A stretch of 64,000 bases of DNA, taken from Rhizobiaceae bacterium. Lineage in GTDB: Bacteria; Pseudomonadota; Alphaproteobacteria; Rhizobiales; Rhizobiaceae. Positions within the stretch are counted from its first letter, which is position 1. Every line of letters starts with the position of its first letter. Position numbers and translations under genes: made by a program. Location: the NCBI GenBank assembly GCA_028279875.1, contig JANQMU010000016.1, forward strand, positions 1 to 64,000, in the 5' to 3' direction. The notes under the pieces were generated by a model. That model was not told the DNA's origin. It was given only the letters and a program-made list of their open reading frames with translations, and did not search any database. Below, one piece after another: positions 1 to 11,573 of the stretch.

Positions 1-238
1 TGCGGCGGATGAACGCGACGTCGGGATTGAGCACGGAAATGCCGGCCCGGTGCCGCACGGTGACCAGACCGTCGGCCTGCAGCAGCGTCAGCGTCTCCCG
101 GAGCGGCGACAGGGTCATGCCGATGACGGCGCACAGCTCGTCCTGGGTCAGGGTCGCTCCGGGTGCGAGCCGGCCGTCGAGCAACGCTGCCCTGAAAGCG
201 GCGTAGCCGTCATTGCCTCTGCTGCCATGGGTGTTCAT
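1..238 (-). CDS. GntR-family transcriptional regulator, N-terminal part (cut by window edge)
   Basis: The reverse strand reads 79 codons from an ATG at 238 to the left edge with no stop. The peptide has the layout of a GntR winged helix: a short lead (MNTHGSRG), helices with 'LAPGATLTQDELCAVIG', a recognition helix 'MTLSPLRETLTLLQADGLV' and a wing 'TVRHRAGISV'. The effector domain lies outside the window, so the subfamily (FadR, HutC and so on) is unknown. It is divergent from the dehydratase/ABC operon starting at 334, with about 95 bp of AT-rich DNA between them. This is the usual arrangement for a local regulator of a sugar or sugar-acid operon; that role is inferred from position. Confidence 0.8.
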   Translation of the reverse strand, partial: MNTHGSRGNDGYAAFRAALLDGRLAPGATLTQDELCAVIGMTLSPLRETLTLLQADGLVTVRHRAGISVLNPDVAFIRR

Positions 239-333
239 GCGTTCATGCGGGCTCCGCGTTTAAATATATCTAAAAAATAAATTGACATATGTAAATGGTA
301 TTTGTGTATCTTATCCTCGATCGGGAGGAATGG

Positions 334-1476
334 ATGCACATAACCGGATTCACCTGCTGGGTGGTGGAGCACAATCCGATGCCGCCCTTCGCCTGGCGCA
401 CCGGGCTGCCCTCGACGGCAAGCGATTCTCCGGACGGCATCGCGCCGCGGAAGGGCGTCATCCGTATGCACACGGATACGGACGTCTTCGGCGCCATCGA
501 ACTCGGCCGGGGCGACGGTGTCGCCGACGCCGTCCGCCGGCGTTTCGGTCGCTTTGTCGGAGAAGATCCGCTGATGACCGAGCGCCTGTGGCATCTGATG
601 TGGGAAACGGATCGCATCGAGGAATTCGCCGTCCACACGACCGGCGCCGTCGATCTGCTGTGCTGGGACGTCAAGTCCCGCGCTAGCGGCCTGCCGGTTC
701 ACCAGCTGGTCGGCGGCAATACGACCCGGATTCCGGCCTATGCGTCGACCGTCACTTGGCCGACACTCGACGATTACGAGCGCCACATCAAACTGTGCAT
801 GGACATCGGGTTCACGGCGTTCAAGCTGCATGCCTGGGGCGATGTCCGGGCGGATATCGAACTGAGCCGGCAATTGCGCCGCTGGACCGGACCGGATGCC
901 GCGCTGATGTATGACGGTTCCGCCGGGTTCGACTATGTCGATGCGCTGACGCTCGGCAAGGCGTTGGAGGGCGAAGGCTTCCTCTGGTACGAGGAGCCGA
1001 TGCGCGAGCACCATATCGGGCATTATGCCCGGCTGCGCGAGAAACTCGACATTCCAATCCTCGCTGCCGAGACCACCGATGGCGCCCATTGGAACATGGC
1101 GTCATGGATCGAGGCCGGGGCGCTCGACATGGTGCGCATATCCGCCGCCTTTAAGGGCGGCATCACCGGATCGATCAAGATCGCCCATCTGGCTGAATCC
1201 TTCGGCATGCGCGCCCAGGTCCACGGCATGGGCCATGAGAACGCCCAGCTTTGCGCCGCGGTCGTCAACAACGACTATTACGAGCAACTGGTCATCAATG
1301 AAAACCAGATTCGCGGATTGCGCGACCTCGGCGCGCTGGCGATCCGTGACGGCCACCTCGATGTCCGCACCGAGCCGGGGCTCGGCTATCAATTCGACTG
1401 GGACGAGATCGAGCGGACCGCGCTGACGCGCATCGACATCGACGCCGCCGGCCTCCGTGAGGAACGGCGCAAATGA
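334..1476 (+). CDS. Enolase-superfamily (mandelate racemase/muconate lactonizing type) dehydratase
   Basis: A 380-residue protein with the enolase-superfamily layout: an N-terminal capping domain, then a modified TIM barrel. Likely metal ligands are Asp194 (MYDGSAG), Glu220/221 (YEEPM) and Glu246 (AAETTDG), and a His lies near residue 296 ([10 protein letters not shown]). The acid/base motif is K164-L-H166 (FKLHAWGD), so K-x-H rather than the common K-x-K; this points to an acid-sugar dehydratase, but the substrate cannot be read off. I chose the ATG at 334 because GGGAGGA sits just before it; an earlier in-frame start at 295 has no such site. The stop overlaps the next gene's start (ATGA), so it is probably co-translated with the CUT1 importer and catabolises the imported compound. 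Confidence 0.85.
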   Translation: MHITGFTCWVVEHNPMPPFAWRTGLPSTASDSPDGIAPRKGVIRMHTDTDVFGAIELGRGDGVADAVRRRFGRFVGEDPLMTERLWHLMWETDRIEEFAVHTTGAVDLLCWDVKSRASGLPVHQLVGGNTTRIPAYASTVTWPTLDDYERHIKLCMDIGFTAFKLHAWGDVRADIELSRQLRRWTGPDAALMYDGSAGFDYVDALTLGKALEGEGFLWYEEPMREHHIGHYARLREKLDIPILAAETTDGAHWNMASWIEAGALDMVRISAAFKGGITGSIKIAHLAESFGMRAQVHGMGHENAQLCAAVVNNDYYEQLVINENQIRGLRDLGALAIRDGHLDVRTEPGLGYQFDWDEIERTALTRIDIDAAGLREERRK

Positions 1477-2564
1477 GCATGGTGTGCCTGGAGAAGATCG
1501 GCAAATCGTTCGGCCCGGTGGATGTACTGGTCGACATCGATCTCGACATCGAGGAGGGGGAGTTTGTCGTCTTCGTCGGACCGTCCGGTTCGGGAAAGTC
1601 GACATTGCTGCGTATCATTGCCGGCCTTGAGGATGCCACCGTCGGGCATGTCCGTATCGACGGCGCGGATGTCACATTTGCCGAACCGTCGGAACGCGGC
1701 ATCGCCATGGTGTTTCAATCCTATGCGCTCTATCCGCATATGAACGTGTTTGCCAATATGGCGTTCAACCTTCAGCTCTCCGGTTTTGACAAGGGCGCCA
1801 TTCGCACCCGCGTCGAGGAAGCAGCCCGCATCCTGCGCCTCGATGACCTGCTCGAACGTTCGCCGGCACAGCTTTCCGGCGGTCAGCGCCAGCGGGTGGC
1901 GATCGGCCGCGCCATCGTCCGGCACCCCAAGGTCTTCCTGTTCGACGAACCGCTGTCCAATCTCGATGCCGCGCTGCGTGTGCAGATGCGGCTGGAGATC
2001 GAGAGGCTGCATCGCGAACTCGGCACCACCATGGTCTATGTCACCCATGATCAGGTCGAGGCGATGACGCTCGCCGACCGGATCGTGGTGCTCGATGAGG
2101 GCGTCATCCAGCAGGTGGGCCGTCCGCTCGACCTCTATCACCGCCCCGCCAACCGCTTTGTCGCAGGGTTCATCGGATCGCCGCGCATGAATGTGCTCGA
2201 CATGGCGGCGCTGGGCGCATCGGCTCCCCGTGACCCGGAGGCAAAATCCGCCGGCATTCGCCCGGAGCACCTGCGGGTGGTTTCGGACGCCGCAGCGGCG
2301 CCCCCGGATACGCTGGCCGTGACCGCCTGCACGCGCGCCGTCGAACGGCTCGGCAATGTCAATTACGGCTATTTCGAAACCGGCGACGGCAATCAGCTCG
2401 TGGCGCAGATCATCGGCGAGACCGGCATTGAGAGCGGCCGAACGGTCGCATTGGCGGTAAGGCCCGCCGACCTGCATCTTTTTTCCGCCGACGGACGCAC
2501 GCTCCAATCGCCCGCGCCGCCATCGGCCGAACCGATTTCATCAATGGGAGGAAACCATGTCTGA
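1473..2564 (+). CDS. CUT1 ABC transporter ATP-binding protein (MalK/UgpC-like)
   Basis: A 363-residue ATPase of carbohydrate importers. Visible motifs are Walker [11 protein letters not shown]-loop '[11 protein letters not shown]', signature [14 protein letters not shown], Walker [13 protein letters not shown] and switch His in '[11 protein letters not shown]'. After about residue 235 comes the MalK-type TOBE regulatory region ([19 protein letters not shown]). Length is normal for the family. It overlaps the dehydratase by 4 bp and the next gene by 8 bp, so translation is likely coupled. It powers import through the permeases at 3905 and 4837; the substrate is probably a sugar or sugar acid. 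Confidence 0.93.
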   Translation: MSMVCLEKIGKSFGPVDVLVDIDLDIEEGEFVVFVGPSGSGKSTLLRIIAGLEDATVGHVRIDGADVTFAEPSERGIAMVFQSYALYPHMNVFANMAFNLQLSGFDKGAIRTRVEEAARILRLDDLLERSPAQLSGGQRQRVAIGRAIVRHPKVFLFDEPLSNLDAALRVQMRLEIERLHRELGTTMVYVTHDQVEAMTLADRIVVLDEGVIQQVGRPLDLYHRPANRFVAGFIGSPRMNVLDMAALGASAPRDPEAKSAGIRPEHLRVVSDAAAAPPDTLAVTACTRAVERLGNVNYGYFETGDGNQLVAQIIGETGIESGRTVALAVRPADLHLFSADGRTLQSPAPPSAEPISSMGGNHV

Positions 2565-3843
2565 CACAAGAATTCCGCCGTCATGTATTGCCGTGACATT
2601 GGCGCTTGCCCTGGCGGCCGGCGCATCCGCACCGGCCGGCGCGCAATCCAGCCTGACGGTCTGGGGCGACACGCTGCGGGTCAAATCCTACCAGGCCTAT
2701 GACGAGCTGATGGACGACGTCGAACTCGATATCGTGACGGTTGCGCCCGAGGAAACGGTCACCAAGCTGCAACTGGCCCTGCGCGCCGGCAGCGGCGTTC
2801 CCGATCTGGTGTTCATCTCCGATGCTCCGAATTCCGCCATGTTGTCCACCCGGCGCACCGATTACCTGATGAAACTCCAGGACCGGGTCAACGCCGGGCT
2901 GATGGCGGATTTCTATCCGAATGCCAATGCGCCCTGCATCGTCAATGGCGAACTCGTCTGCCTGCGCAGCGACCTGGCCCATAATCTGATCTGGTACGAC
3001 AAGCCGAAAATGCAGGAGTTCGGCTACACGGTTCCGCAGACCTGGGAAGAGTTCGAGGCGCTGGGCGCCGATCTCGCCGAAAACCATCCCGGCTATTTTC
3101 TCGGATCGTCGACCGATCCCTACGGCCTTTACGGCATGATCATGGCCGCCGGCTGCGACATGGCGACGCCGGTGGACGGTGAGGATGACACGCTGCTGGT
3201 CGATCTCGGATCCGATCGCTGCCTGCGCGCTGCCGCGATGATCGACCGCATGACGGCCAACGGCACCCTGATCAAATCAGGACCGTTCGACCCGGAATTC
3301 GTGACGCAGGCCAAGGATGGCAAGCTGCTGCTCTATGTCGGCCCGACCTGGTTCGGCGAGTTCATTCTGAAGCCAACTTACGAAATCCCCGCCGGCTCCA
3401 TTGCCGGCGCGCTGCCGCCGCGCTGGGCCGATGACGCGGCCCCGGTGACCTGGAGTTTCGGCGGCGGCGGTTTCGGCATCCACAAGGATACGCAAAACCC
3501 CGACGCGGCGATCGCCATGCTGGAATGGCTGACCACCAGCGAAGCCAACCAGAAGGATGCGGTGACCTTCCCGCCCTATGCGCCGGTCACCAGGCTGTGG
3601 GGTCAGAAACTGATCGACGACGAATACTATGCCGATGACGGGGTCTTCGCCGCCATGGAAGCCGCCGCCGAACACGCCGACCCGAAATATGGCGCGCGGC
3701 GCTTTGACATGCCGTCGGTGATCGGCAAGATCGTCTCTCCGGCCGTCGCCTCCGGCCGCACGTTGACCGAGACGCTGCCGGCCCTCGAGCAGGAGATCGT
3801 CAACACGGCACGGGTTGCCGGATACCGGATCGCCGGACAATAA
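2557..3843 (+). CDS. CUT1 ABC transporter substrate-binding protein (extracellular solute-binding family 1)
   Basis: A 428-residue periplasmic binding protein. The first ~30 residues form a Sec signal peptide with a hydrophobic core ([12 protein letters not shown]) and a cleavage site near AGA-QS. The mature part has the family-1 pattern (SLTVWGD near the N-terminus; 'DLVFISDAP'; '[13 protein letters not shown]'; '[24 protein letters not shown]'). GGGAGG precedes the ATG at 2557, which lies inside the end of the ATPase gene. It delivers substrate to the two permeases downstream. The ligand is not identifiable from sequence. Confidence 0.92.
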   Translation: MSDTRIPPSCIAVTLALALAAGASAPAGAQSSLTVWGDTLRVKSYQAYDELMDDVELDIVTVAPEETVTKLQLALRAGSGVPDLVFISDAPNSAMLSTRRTDYLMKLQDRVNAGLMADFYPNANAPCIVNGELVCLRSDLAHNLIWYDKPKMQEFGYTVPQTWEEFEALGADLAENHPGYFLGSSTDPYGLYGMIMAAGCDMATPVDGEDDTLLVDLGSDRCLRAAAMIDRMTANGTLIKSGPFDPEFVTQAKDGKLLLYVGPTWFGEFILKPTYEIPAGSIAGALPPRWADDAAPVTWSFGGGGFGIHKDTQNPDAAIAMLEWLTTSEANQKDAVTFPPYAPVTRLWGQKLIDDEYYADDGVFAAMEAAAEHADPKYGARRFDMPSVIGKIVSPAVASGRTLTETLPALEQEIVNTARVAGYRIAGQ

Positions 3844-3904
3844 CGACACAGGGAAACCGGGCGGGGTCTCCGGATAGGGGCTCTGCAAACGCTGGAAAGG
3901 CGGC

Positions 3905-4840
3905 ATGAACGAAACCTCCGGCACATCGGCAGGCGCGCCGGCCGTGCACCGCGCCCGGGCGCTGCGGGCCAAGAACCGGCGCGCCACGCTCACCGCCTAC
4001 CTGTTCCTGCTGCCCTATCTGGCATTGCTGCTGCTGTTCGGCCTTTTCCCGGTCGGCTATGCGGTCGGCCTGAGTTTCGTCGACACCATATCGGGCGCCT
4101 TCGCCGGCCTGATGAACTACAGGCTGGCCCTGGACGATTTCCGGCTCGGCCAGAGCCTGGTTAATGTCCTCACCTATGTCGCCATGTGGGTGAGCCTGAT
4201 GGTCGTCGGCACCGTCACCCTGGCCTCGATCGTCGATGTCATGCCGCGTCGCCTGGGCACCTCGGTACGCACGGTCTTTTTCCTGCCGGGCGCGGTGACA
4301 TCGGCCGCCATCGTCGTGCTCTGGCTGTTCATTCTCGATCCGCAGGTCAGCCCGTTCAAGGCCGTCTTCGCGTTTGCAGGATGGGACAACCGGTTTCAGG
4401 TCATTGATACGCTGGGTTTCGCCGGCGTCTTCACGCTGATGGCCTTTTTTGCCTATGCGGGCGGCTGGATCGTCGTGCTGCACGGCGCCCTGACGGCACT
4501 GCCGGGCGAGGTCATGGAGGCGGCGCGTATCGATGGATGCCGGCCGGTGACCCTGGCGCTGCGCATCAAGATCCCGATGATCTGGCGTTCCATCGCGCTG
4601 ATGGCGATCCTGTCGATCGCCAACGGCCTGCAGCTTTTCGTCGAGCCGCAATTGCTCGGCCTTGCCGGGCCGCAGCTTGCCCGCAATGACTGGTCGCTCA
4701 ACCAGCTCGCCTATCAATATGCGTTTTCGCTGGGGGATTTCGGCGTATCGGCCGCCCTGTCGACCATGATCCTGGTCCTGTCCGTCTCGATTGCACTGTG
4801 GATCGTCTTCGCCACCAATTTCTACAGGATCGACAAATGA
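3905..4840 (+). CDS. CUT1 ABC transporter permease (MalF/UgpA-like)
   Basis: A 311-residue inner-membrane permease with about six membrane spans after a basic cytoplasmic N-terminus of some 30 residues (RARALRAKNRR). The EAA loop that contacts the ATPase is clear near residues 200-220 (GEVMEAARIDGCRP). GGAAAGG lies just ahead of the start. A 61-bp gap separates it from the binding-protein gene, and its stop overlaps the next permease start. It forms half of the translocation pore. Confidence 0.92.
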   Translation: MNETSGTSAGAPAVHRARALRAKNRRATLTAYLFLLPYLALLLLFGLFPVGYAVGLSFVDTISGAFAGLMNYRLALDDFRLGQSLVNVLTYVAMWVSLMVVGTVTLASIVDVMPRRLGTSVRTVFFLPGAVTSAAIVVLWLFILDPQVSPFKAVFAFAGWDNRFQVIDTLGFAGVFTLMAFFAYAGGWIVVLHGALTALPGEVMEAARIDGCRPVTLALRIKIPMIWRSIALMAILSIANGLQLFVEPQLLGLAGPQLARNDWSLNQLAYQYAFSLGDFGVSAALSTMILVLSVSIALWIVFATNFYRIDK

Positions 4841-5724
4841 GCCGCCGGCGACGTGTTTTCAAGCCGCGGCTGTGGCAATTCGTGGTCGGCGCGATCGTGC
4901 TGTTCGCCCTGTGTTTTTTCGGCCTGCCGCTGCTCTGGCTGTTCCTGGCCGTGAGCCGGACCGATGCGTCCCTGTTCACCGCCGCGCCGTTTTCCTGGGG
5001 AAGCTGGGCCAATGTCGCAGCCGCCTGGTCGAACCTGACCGGCTACGAGGCCGCGCATCTCGGCCTCTGGGCTCTCAATTCGCTGATCTATTCAGTCGGC
5101 GGCGTCGGCCTGTCGCTTGTCGCCGCACTGCCGGCCGGCTATGCGCTCGCCACCCAGTCCTTCCCCGGCCGGCGCGTCGTCCTGCTCGCCACGCTGATCG
5201 CCATGATCACACCCAATGCGGCGATTGTCCTGCCGATCTTCCTTGAAATGCATCTTATCGGTCTGAACAACACCCGCATCTCGCTGGTACTGGCGACGGC
5301 GTTCTTTCCGTTCGGCGTGTATCTGGCCTTCATCTATTTCGCCACGTCCCTTCCCGCCGAGATCCTCAATGCGGCGCGCGTCGACGGCGCCAATGCCTGG
5401 CAGGTCTTTACCCGGGTGGCGCTGCCGCTCGCCAAGCCGGCGATCTCGCTGATCGCCTTTTTCAGCTTCGTCGCCAACTGGTCGAACTATTTCCTCGCCT
5501 TCGTGCTTTTGTCGGATGACGAACTGTACAATCTGCCTGTCGGCCTGACGGCGCTTGTAAGCGGCGCCCGGGCGCTGAGTTTTTCAGCCGCCACCGGCAT
5601 TCCGATCCGCCGTCCCGAGGCGATCCTCGCCGCCATTCTCATCGTGCTTCCGGTCCTGGCCGTATTTCTCTTTTCGCAAAGATTCATTCGCGAAGGACAG
5701 CTCGCCGGCGGCGAGAAGGGCTGA
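4837..5724 (+). CDS. CUT1 ABC transporter permease (MalG/UgpE-like)
   Basis: A 295-residue partner permease with six predicted membrane spans and an EAA loop (AEILNAARVDGANAWQ). The ATG at 4837 overlaps the preceding stop (ATGA), the usual coupling of permease pairs; a start 13 codons earlier would sit deep inside the upstream gene and is less likely. It is the last gene of the dehydratase/CUT1 operon. No clear hairpin terminator follows. Confidence 0.92.
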   Translation: MSRRRRVFKPRLWQFVVGAIVLFALCFFGLPLLWLFLAVSRTDASLFTAAPFSWGSWANVAAAWSNLTGYEAAHLGLWALNSLIYSVGGVGLSLVAALPAGYALATQSFPGRRVVLLATLIAMITPNAAIVLPIFLEMHLIGLNNTRISLVLATAFFPFGVYLAFIYFATSLPAEILNAARVDGANAWQVFTRVALPLAKPAISLIAFFSFVANWSNYFLAFVLLSDDELYNLPVGLTALVSGARALSFSAATGIPIRRPEAILAAILIVLPVLAVFLFSQRFIREGQLAGGEKG

Positions 5725-5857
5725 CCGTGCGGCAATATCCGCCGGGCGATCGTCTCCATCCACAAGGCAACTGGATTCTGCATCGATAATATGACCATCT
5801 ATGGTCTTCCAGGGCCGCACATCATTCGTGTGACCGTCTTCGTGGAGACAAAACTCC

Positions 5858-6475
5858 GTGCTGACCTTTCTGATGCAGATCGAACCGTTCGTTCGCCATT
5901 TTGGGCTGCCCGGCCTGTTTGCCGATGTGTTCCTGGAAGCCCTCGGAATGCCGCTTCCCGGCGAGACGCTGCTCATCATCGCATCGGGCCTTGCGGGCAT
6001 GGGACAAATCAATATTTACGCAATCGCCTTGACGGCTTTCGCAGCCGCGGTTGCCGGCGATAATGTCGGCTATCTGATCGGCCGCAAGCTGGGGCGCCCG
6101 CTGATCGTCAAATACGGCAGCCGTTTTGGTGTGACCCAGGAACGGTTGGCGCAGGTCGAGGACCTCATTCAAAGGCGCGGCCCGCTGCTCGTTGCTTCAG
6201 CAAGGTTCTTTGTCGTGCTCCGCCAGCTCAACGGCGTCGCCGCCGGAACCGCCGGCATGCACTGGCTCAAATTCCTCGCCGCCAATGCCGTCGGCGCGGC
6301 GCTGTGGGTCGGCTTCTGGACGACCCTTGCCTATCGTTTCGGCAGGGACGCGTCGATCCTGCCGCATATCTTCAACCATCTCTCCGTGGTGGCGATGTTC
6401 GCCGTCATCGCTGTCGCCATCCTGCTGGCGGTCGGCTGGCTGGTGATGCGCAAATCGCGCGGCGTAATCCGCTGA
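5858..6475 (+). CDS. DedA-family (VTT domain) membrane protein
   Basis: A 205-residue integral membrane protein of the DedA/SNARE-associated family, whose members act in lipid scrambling or polyprenyl-phosphate recycling and membrane homeostasis. Family hallmarks are the early 'EALGMPLPGETLL' segment, the 'GDNVGYLIGRKLG' loop and a conserved Arg/Gly stretch, 'ARFFVVLRQLNGVAAG', near residue 120. Several hydrophobic spans follow. The start is a GTG at 5858 with GGAG about 10 bp upstream; an ATG five codons later is an alternative. It appears to be a single-gene unit. Confidence 0.87.
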   Translation: MLTFLMQIEPFVRHFGLPGLFADVFLEALGMPLPGETLLIIASGLAGMGQINIYAIALTAFAAAVAGDNVGYLIGRKLGRPLIVKYGSRFGVTQERLAQVEDLIQRRGPLLVASARFFVVLRQLNGVAAGTAGMHWLKFLAANAVGAALWVGFWTTLAYRFGRDASILPHIFNHLSVVAMFAVIAVAILLAVGWLVMRKSRGVIR

Positions 6476-6487
6476 CCACGACCGCCG

Positions 6488-7117
6488 CTAATTGCACTCG
6501 ATCCGCATGCTGCCATGCCGGAAGATAGCCGGATTGCCCTGCCACTGCACGGTGGCGCCATTAATCTTTACGGGATAGAATGGAATGCCCCGGACATCCT
6601 CGCTCGACTCCAGGATCTCGATGAGATTGTTGGGCTCGAACGGTTCGTTCTGCTGATAGCCGTCCGGATGTTCGCCCGTGAAGATGCCTCCTTGCGCACA
6701 GGACCGCCGGTCGAACTCGACCATGTTGAACCGGAAACCCGATGTTCCAAGGGCGGCGATCTCGCGCGCCACCGCCGCCTCCAGCCGGGCCGATGCCGCG
6801 ACGATATACTGTTTTTCAAGGTCGGAGACGTTTTCGCTCTGTGCGGCTTTCAGCCCGGCGGCAAGGCCGGCCAGGCTCGCATCATGGGACTGCAACTGTT
6901 CGCTCAGGGCCGCGATCCGGTTCTCGGCTGCAACGAGCGAGGCGCGCAGATCATCCGCCGTGTCCTGCAGCGTCGAAATCCGGGCATAGCCGAGGGCCGC
7001 CAGCAATCCCGCGACCACAGCAAGGGCGACGATCCCGCCGGACAGCGTGACCGGCCGCCGCAGCTCCTTTTCCGGTTCCGCCACTTTGTCTTGCGGTTTC
7101 GCGGGGCTGTCTTCCAT
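6488..7117 (-). CDS. Hypothetical single-span membrane protein with coiled coil
   Basis: I do not recognise this 209-residue protein. It has a charged N-terminus of ~22 residues (rich in P, K, E), one membrane span at about 25-45 (GGIVALAVVAGLLAALGYA), and a heptad-like coiled coil at ~48-95 (STLQDTADDLRASL, AALSEQLQ). A C-terminal globular part follows that ends in a Trp/Asn/Cys-rich segment. The topology suggests an inner-membrane anchor with a periplasmic domain. It stands convergent to dedA with only 12 bp between the stops. Nothing nearby assigns a function. Confidence 0.6.
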   Translation of the reverse strand: MEDSPAKPQDKVAEPEKELRRPVTLSGGIVALAVVAGLLAALGYARISTLQDTADDLRASLVAAENRIAALSEQLQSHDASLAGLAAGLKAAQSENVSDLEKQYIVAASARLEAAVAREIAALGTSGFRFNMVEFDRRSCAQGGIFTGEHPDGYQQNEPFEPNNLIEILESSEDVRGIPFYPVKINGATVQWQGNPAIFRHGSMRIECN

Positions 7118-7309
7118 CTCGTTTCCCTTTCACGTCCGACCCGCCCGGAGGCGCCGGCAATCGGCAAATCGCATCACATCATCTGCGGGACAATAGCCAA
7201 TCCCATAAATTGTCTTCAAGTGACGGGCTTCATCGAAAACAGGCCAAATCGCCCAGGTAACGTACGCACGTCGGGCCATGTTTCCATGTAGTTGGTCGAT
7301 GACCATATT

Positions 7310-8803
7310 TCACCGTGACGGCATGTGAACGGCGTTTTCCATCAGGCAGCCGACGAAATGGGCAAAATCCGCAACTGTGTCCAGCGGCGGCAGATCCGGC
7401 GGTAATCCGTTCCCGTTCGGCATGAGGATGGCGAAACCGAAATCCGTGTGGTCTCCGCCGCGGACGCCGGGCCTGTTTACGGTCAGCGATCCCAGCGACG
7501 GGATGTGCACGCGGCGGGCCGCAGGTTCGGTTCTCCACGTAATGGCATAATCGGGCAGCCGGTCCGACCGCGGACCCGGAAACTGCGCCTGGATATCGAC
7601 CATATCGTCCACCAGCCGGGCGCCGGTATCCGCATCGGTGAGGTTGAGAATCGATTTGCGCAGGAAGTCGATGTAACACCGGTGCAGTCGTGAGCCGGCT
7701 TCCAGGAAGCCCTTCGCCTCGCGGCCGATGAGATTGAGGCGAAGCTCCGTGCGAATATCGGTGCGCAGCGCAAAACCCGGAGTCGATTGCCAGTCGAGAC
7801 CACCGATGATCTCCCGCTCGACCACCCATTGCCGGACGCCGTCGGGCGCCGCCGCACCGACTGCGTGTTGAAGCCGCGCCGGAACCGATTTCCGAAGGGC
7901 TCCGACGACACCGCCCCGAGACCGCGGTTTGACGGAGTTCCGGCCGCAATGGTCTTGCAGAAATGCGGCATTCAGCCGGTTCATCAGCGGCGCAACGACG
8001 TGCTCCTGTGCCGGATTGCGCATCATGCCGTGGACCGAAAAGATCATCGCCGTCGTGTCTGGACCGGCGTCCTTCAGAATATCGGCCAGCGCCGTATCGA
8101 TGGATCGATAGACCTCCAGCATTGGGCTGGTGCCGCCATCGGGCAGCGCATCGATTTCGCTGTAGAAAAGATGGCCGCCGCGATGGGTTTCCGCGAACAC
8201 CGTGATGAAGAGGTCCCATTCCAGATCTTTCATCAACAGCCGGACGAGATCGGCTTTTTTCGCCGCCGCCCTCTTGAGGTTCCCGCAAAGCGCCGAAAGC
8301 TGGCCCGGCGTCTTTTTCACCGGCGTTTCGCGTCCGATCGGGCTGCGGCCGAACCGTCTGATGCGCGCCGCGACGTCCGGCTGATTGCAGCGCATGGGAA
8401 ATGTCTGGCCATGGGTGCCCCAATCGGTGATTTCGACACCCTGCGTCAGCCCGGTTCCGAAACTGTAGGGGACGTCCATCACGACGACACGGTGACCGCG
8501 CTGCTCCAACTCCTTCCAGAACGGTTCGTAAAAACACCAGTCATGGCCGATGCGCCGCAGACCCATGCGTGCCGCGTCCCACACGAGATGCTGGTACATG
8601 CCGTGTATTCCCGGATGGCAGCCGGAATAAAAGGTCGGCCAGACCGAACCGCTGAGTGCCTCGGGAGCCTTGGGTTCAAAGAGCGGGCCGCTCGAAAGCG
8701 CCCTATTCAAAGTCGGCAAATGTTCCGCGCGGGTGCGGATGAAATCCAGATCAGCCCCATCCAGACCCAGCATCAGCAGACGCTGCGGCACTCGATTCAT
8801 CAT
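7310..8803 (-). CDS. Alkaline phosphatase superfamily protein (type I phosphodiesterase/nucleotide pyrophosphatase-like)
   Basis: A protein of ~497 residues with the alkaline-phosphatase-fold layout: an early metal-site Asp in 'LMLGLDGADLDF', the nucleophile region 'SGSVWPTFYSGCHPG' with a W-P-T motif, a metal-binding-type 'ETHRGGHLFY', and 'FSVHGMMRN'. In most relatives the last motif reads S-D-H-G-M; here the Asp is Val, so one metal ligand seems changed. I chose the ATG at 8803 because a G-rich stretch lies about 10 bp upstream; a TTG at 8842 would add 13 codons. There is no signal peptide, so it probably acts in the cytoplasm. Substrate and pathway are unknown. Confidence 0.75.
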   Translation of the reverse strand: MMNRVPQRLLMLGLDGADLDFIRTRAEHLPTLNRALSSGPLFEPKAPEALSGSVWPTFYSGCHPGIHGMYQHLVWDAARMGLRRIGHDWCFYEPFWKELEQRGHRVVVMDVPYSFGTGLTQGVEITDWGTHGQTFPMRCNQPDVAARIRRFGRSPIGRETPVKKTPGQLSALCGNLKRAAAKKADLVRLLMKDLEWDLFITVFAETHRGGHLFYSEIDALPDGGTSPMLEVYRSIDTALADILKDAGPDTTAMIFSVHGMMRNPAQEHVVAPLMNRLNAAFLQDHCGRNSVKPRSRGGVVGALRKSVPARLQHAVGAAAPDGVRQWVVEREIIGGLDWQSTPGFALRTDIRTELRLNLIGREAKGFLEAGSRLHRCYIDFLRKSILNLTDADTGARLVDDMVDIQAQFPGPRSDRLPDYAITWRTEPAARRVHIPSLGSLTVNRPGVRGGDHTDFGFAILMPNGNGLPPDLPPLDTVADFAHFVGCLMENAVHMPSR

Positions 8804-8978
8804 CTCCAAAGGTGCCCCACCACCATTGTATGATTGTGCCAACAGGCACGATTATGTCGCACAAAACGAGATAGAGGATTGTGGAGGCGCGCGCAAATCC
8901 CGTTGCGTCGCCGTCAACATGGAATGTTGTCCGGGCGGTCGGCCCCGCCTTGTTTGTCGTGCCTGGGTCGGTTCCGGT

Positions 8979-9968
8979 CTACTCGCCGGCGATTCCCGCC
9001 GCTTCCAGAGACTTTGCCGATCGTCGGCGCTCGCGATAGCGCGAATACTGCTGATCGGCCAGCACGCCGACCAGGATGACGGTCCCCATGACCGCGAAAT
9101 TCAGCGATGACGGGATGCCGAGGAGATTGACCAGGTTCTGGAGCATCTGCAGCAGAATGACCCCGAGCACGACGCCGATCACCGATCCTTCGCCTCCGCG
9201 CAGCGAAAAGCCGCCAAGAACGGCGGCGGCGATGCCGTAGAGCTCATAGAAATTGCCGTGCGATGCCGGTGAGATCGAGCGCGTGTAGAGCGCGAAAAAC
9301 ACGGCCGAAACGGCGGTCAGTCCGGCGCAGATCACATAGGCGATGACAATCGCGCGGCCGGTATTGATCCCGGAATAGCGGGCGGCCTGTTCGTTCTTGC
9401 CGATCGCGAACAAATGCCGGCCATAGACGGATCTGTGCAGCACCACCCAGGCGATCACCGCGGCGATCAGGAAGGCGATGACCGAATGCGGAATGCCCAG
9501 CGTGCGTCCCGATATCAGCCATTCGAGCATCGGAAAGCTGACTCCGAAGGTGAATCCGGCCGTCGCGTCCTCTGTGAAGAACCGGGCGGCGCCGCGATAG
9601 ATGAGCAGCCCGCACAAGGTGACGACAAAAGGCTGCAGCCCCATGCGGGTAACCAGAAATCCATGGGCGGCGCCGAGCACCGCGCCGAGCACGATGACGA
9701 TCACCAGGGCGATCGGCCAGGGCACCCCGAGATTGACGATCATGTCGACGAACAGCACGCCGAGCAGGGCGATCAGCGATCCGATGGACAGATCGATCCC
9801 GGCGGTGACGATGACGAAGGCCTCGGCAATCGAAAACAGCCCGAACAGGCCGATCAGATTGGCCGTGTTGGCGATGTTGATCGGCGACAGGAACCGCGGA
9901 TTGATAATGGCGACGACGGCACCCACCGCGAGGATCAGAACCAGCAGGCCAAGGTCTTTCTTCTGCAT
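8979..9968 (-). CDS. CUT2 ABC transporter permease (RbsC-like)
   Basis: A 329-residue permease of the ribose/xylose/branched-sugar (CUT2) family with 8-10 hydrophobic spans. Family signatures are 'VIVTAGIDLSIGSLIAL', 'GLQPFVVTLCG' and 'AAVLGGFSLRGGEGSVIGVVLG'. It is the last gene of an operon transcribed leftward: binding protein (12521), ATPase (11507), permease. The gap to the ATPase is 39 bp. It forms the membrane pore as a homodimer. Confidence 0.93.
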   Translation of the reverse strand: MQKKDLGLLVLILAVGAVVAIINPRFLSPINIANTANLIGLFGLFSIAEAFVIVTAGIDLSIGSLIALLGVLFVDMIVNLGVPWPIALVIVIVLGAVLGAAHGFLVTRMGLQPFVVTLCGLLIYRGAARFFTEDATAGFTFGVSFPMLEWLISGRTLGIPHSVIAFLIAAVIAWVVLHRSVYGRHLFAIGKNEQAARYSGINTGRAIVIAYVICAGLTAVSAVFFALYTRSISPASHGNFYELYGIAAAVLGGFSLRGGEGSVIGVVLGVILLQMLQNLVNLLGIPSSLNFAVMGTVILVGVLADQQYSRYRERRRSAKSLEAAGIAGE

Positions 9969-10007
9969 GACGGGACGCTCCTACAATTCGCTCTCATTCA
10001 TCGCGGA

Positions 10008-11507
<1,500 letters not shown>

Positions 11508-11573
11508 GGATCCTTCCAGCCAGCCGCGCATGCCCTTGGCAGCACGCGCGGCCTGCCGCATCCCCCGGTCTGG

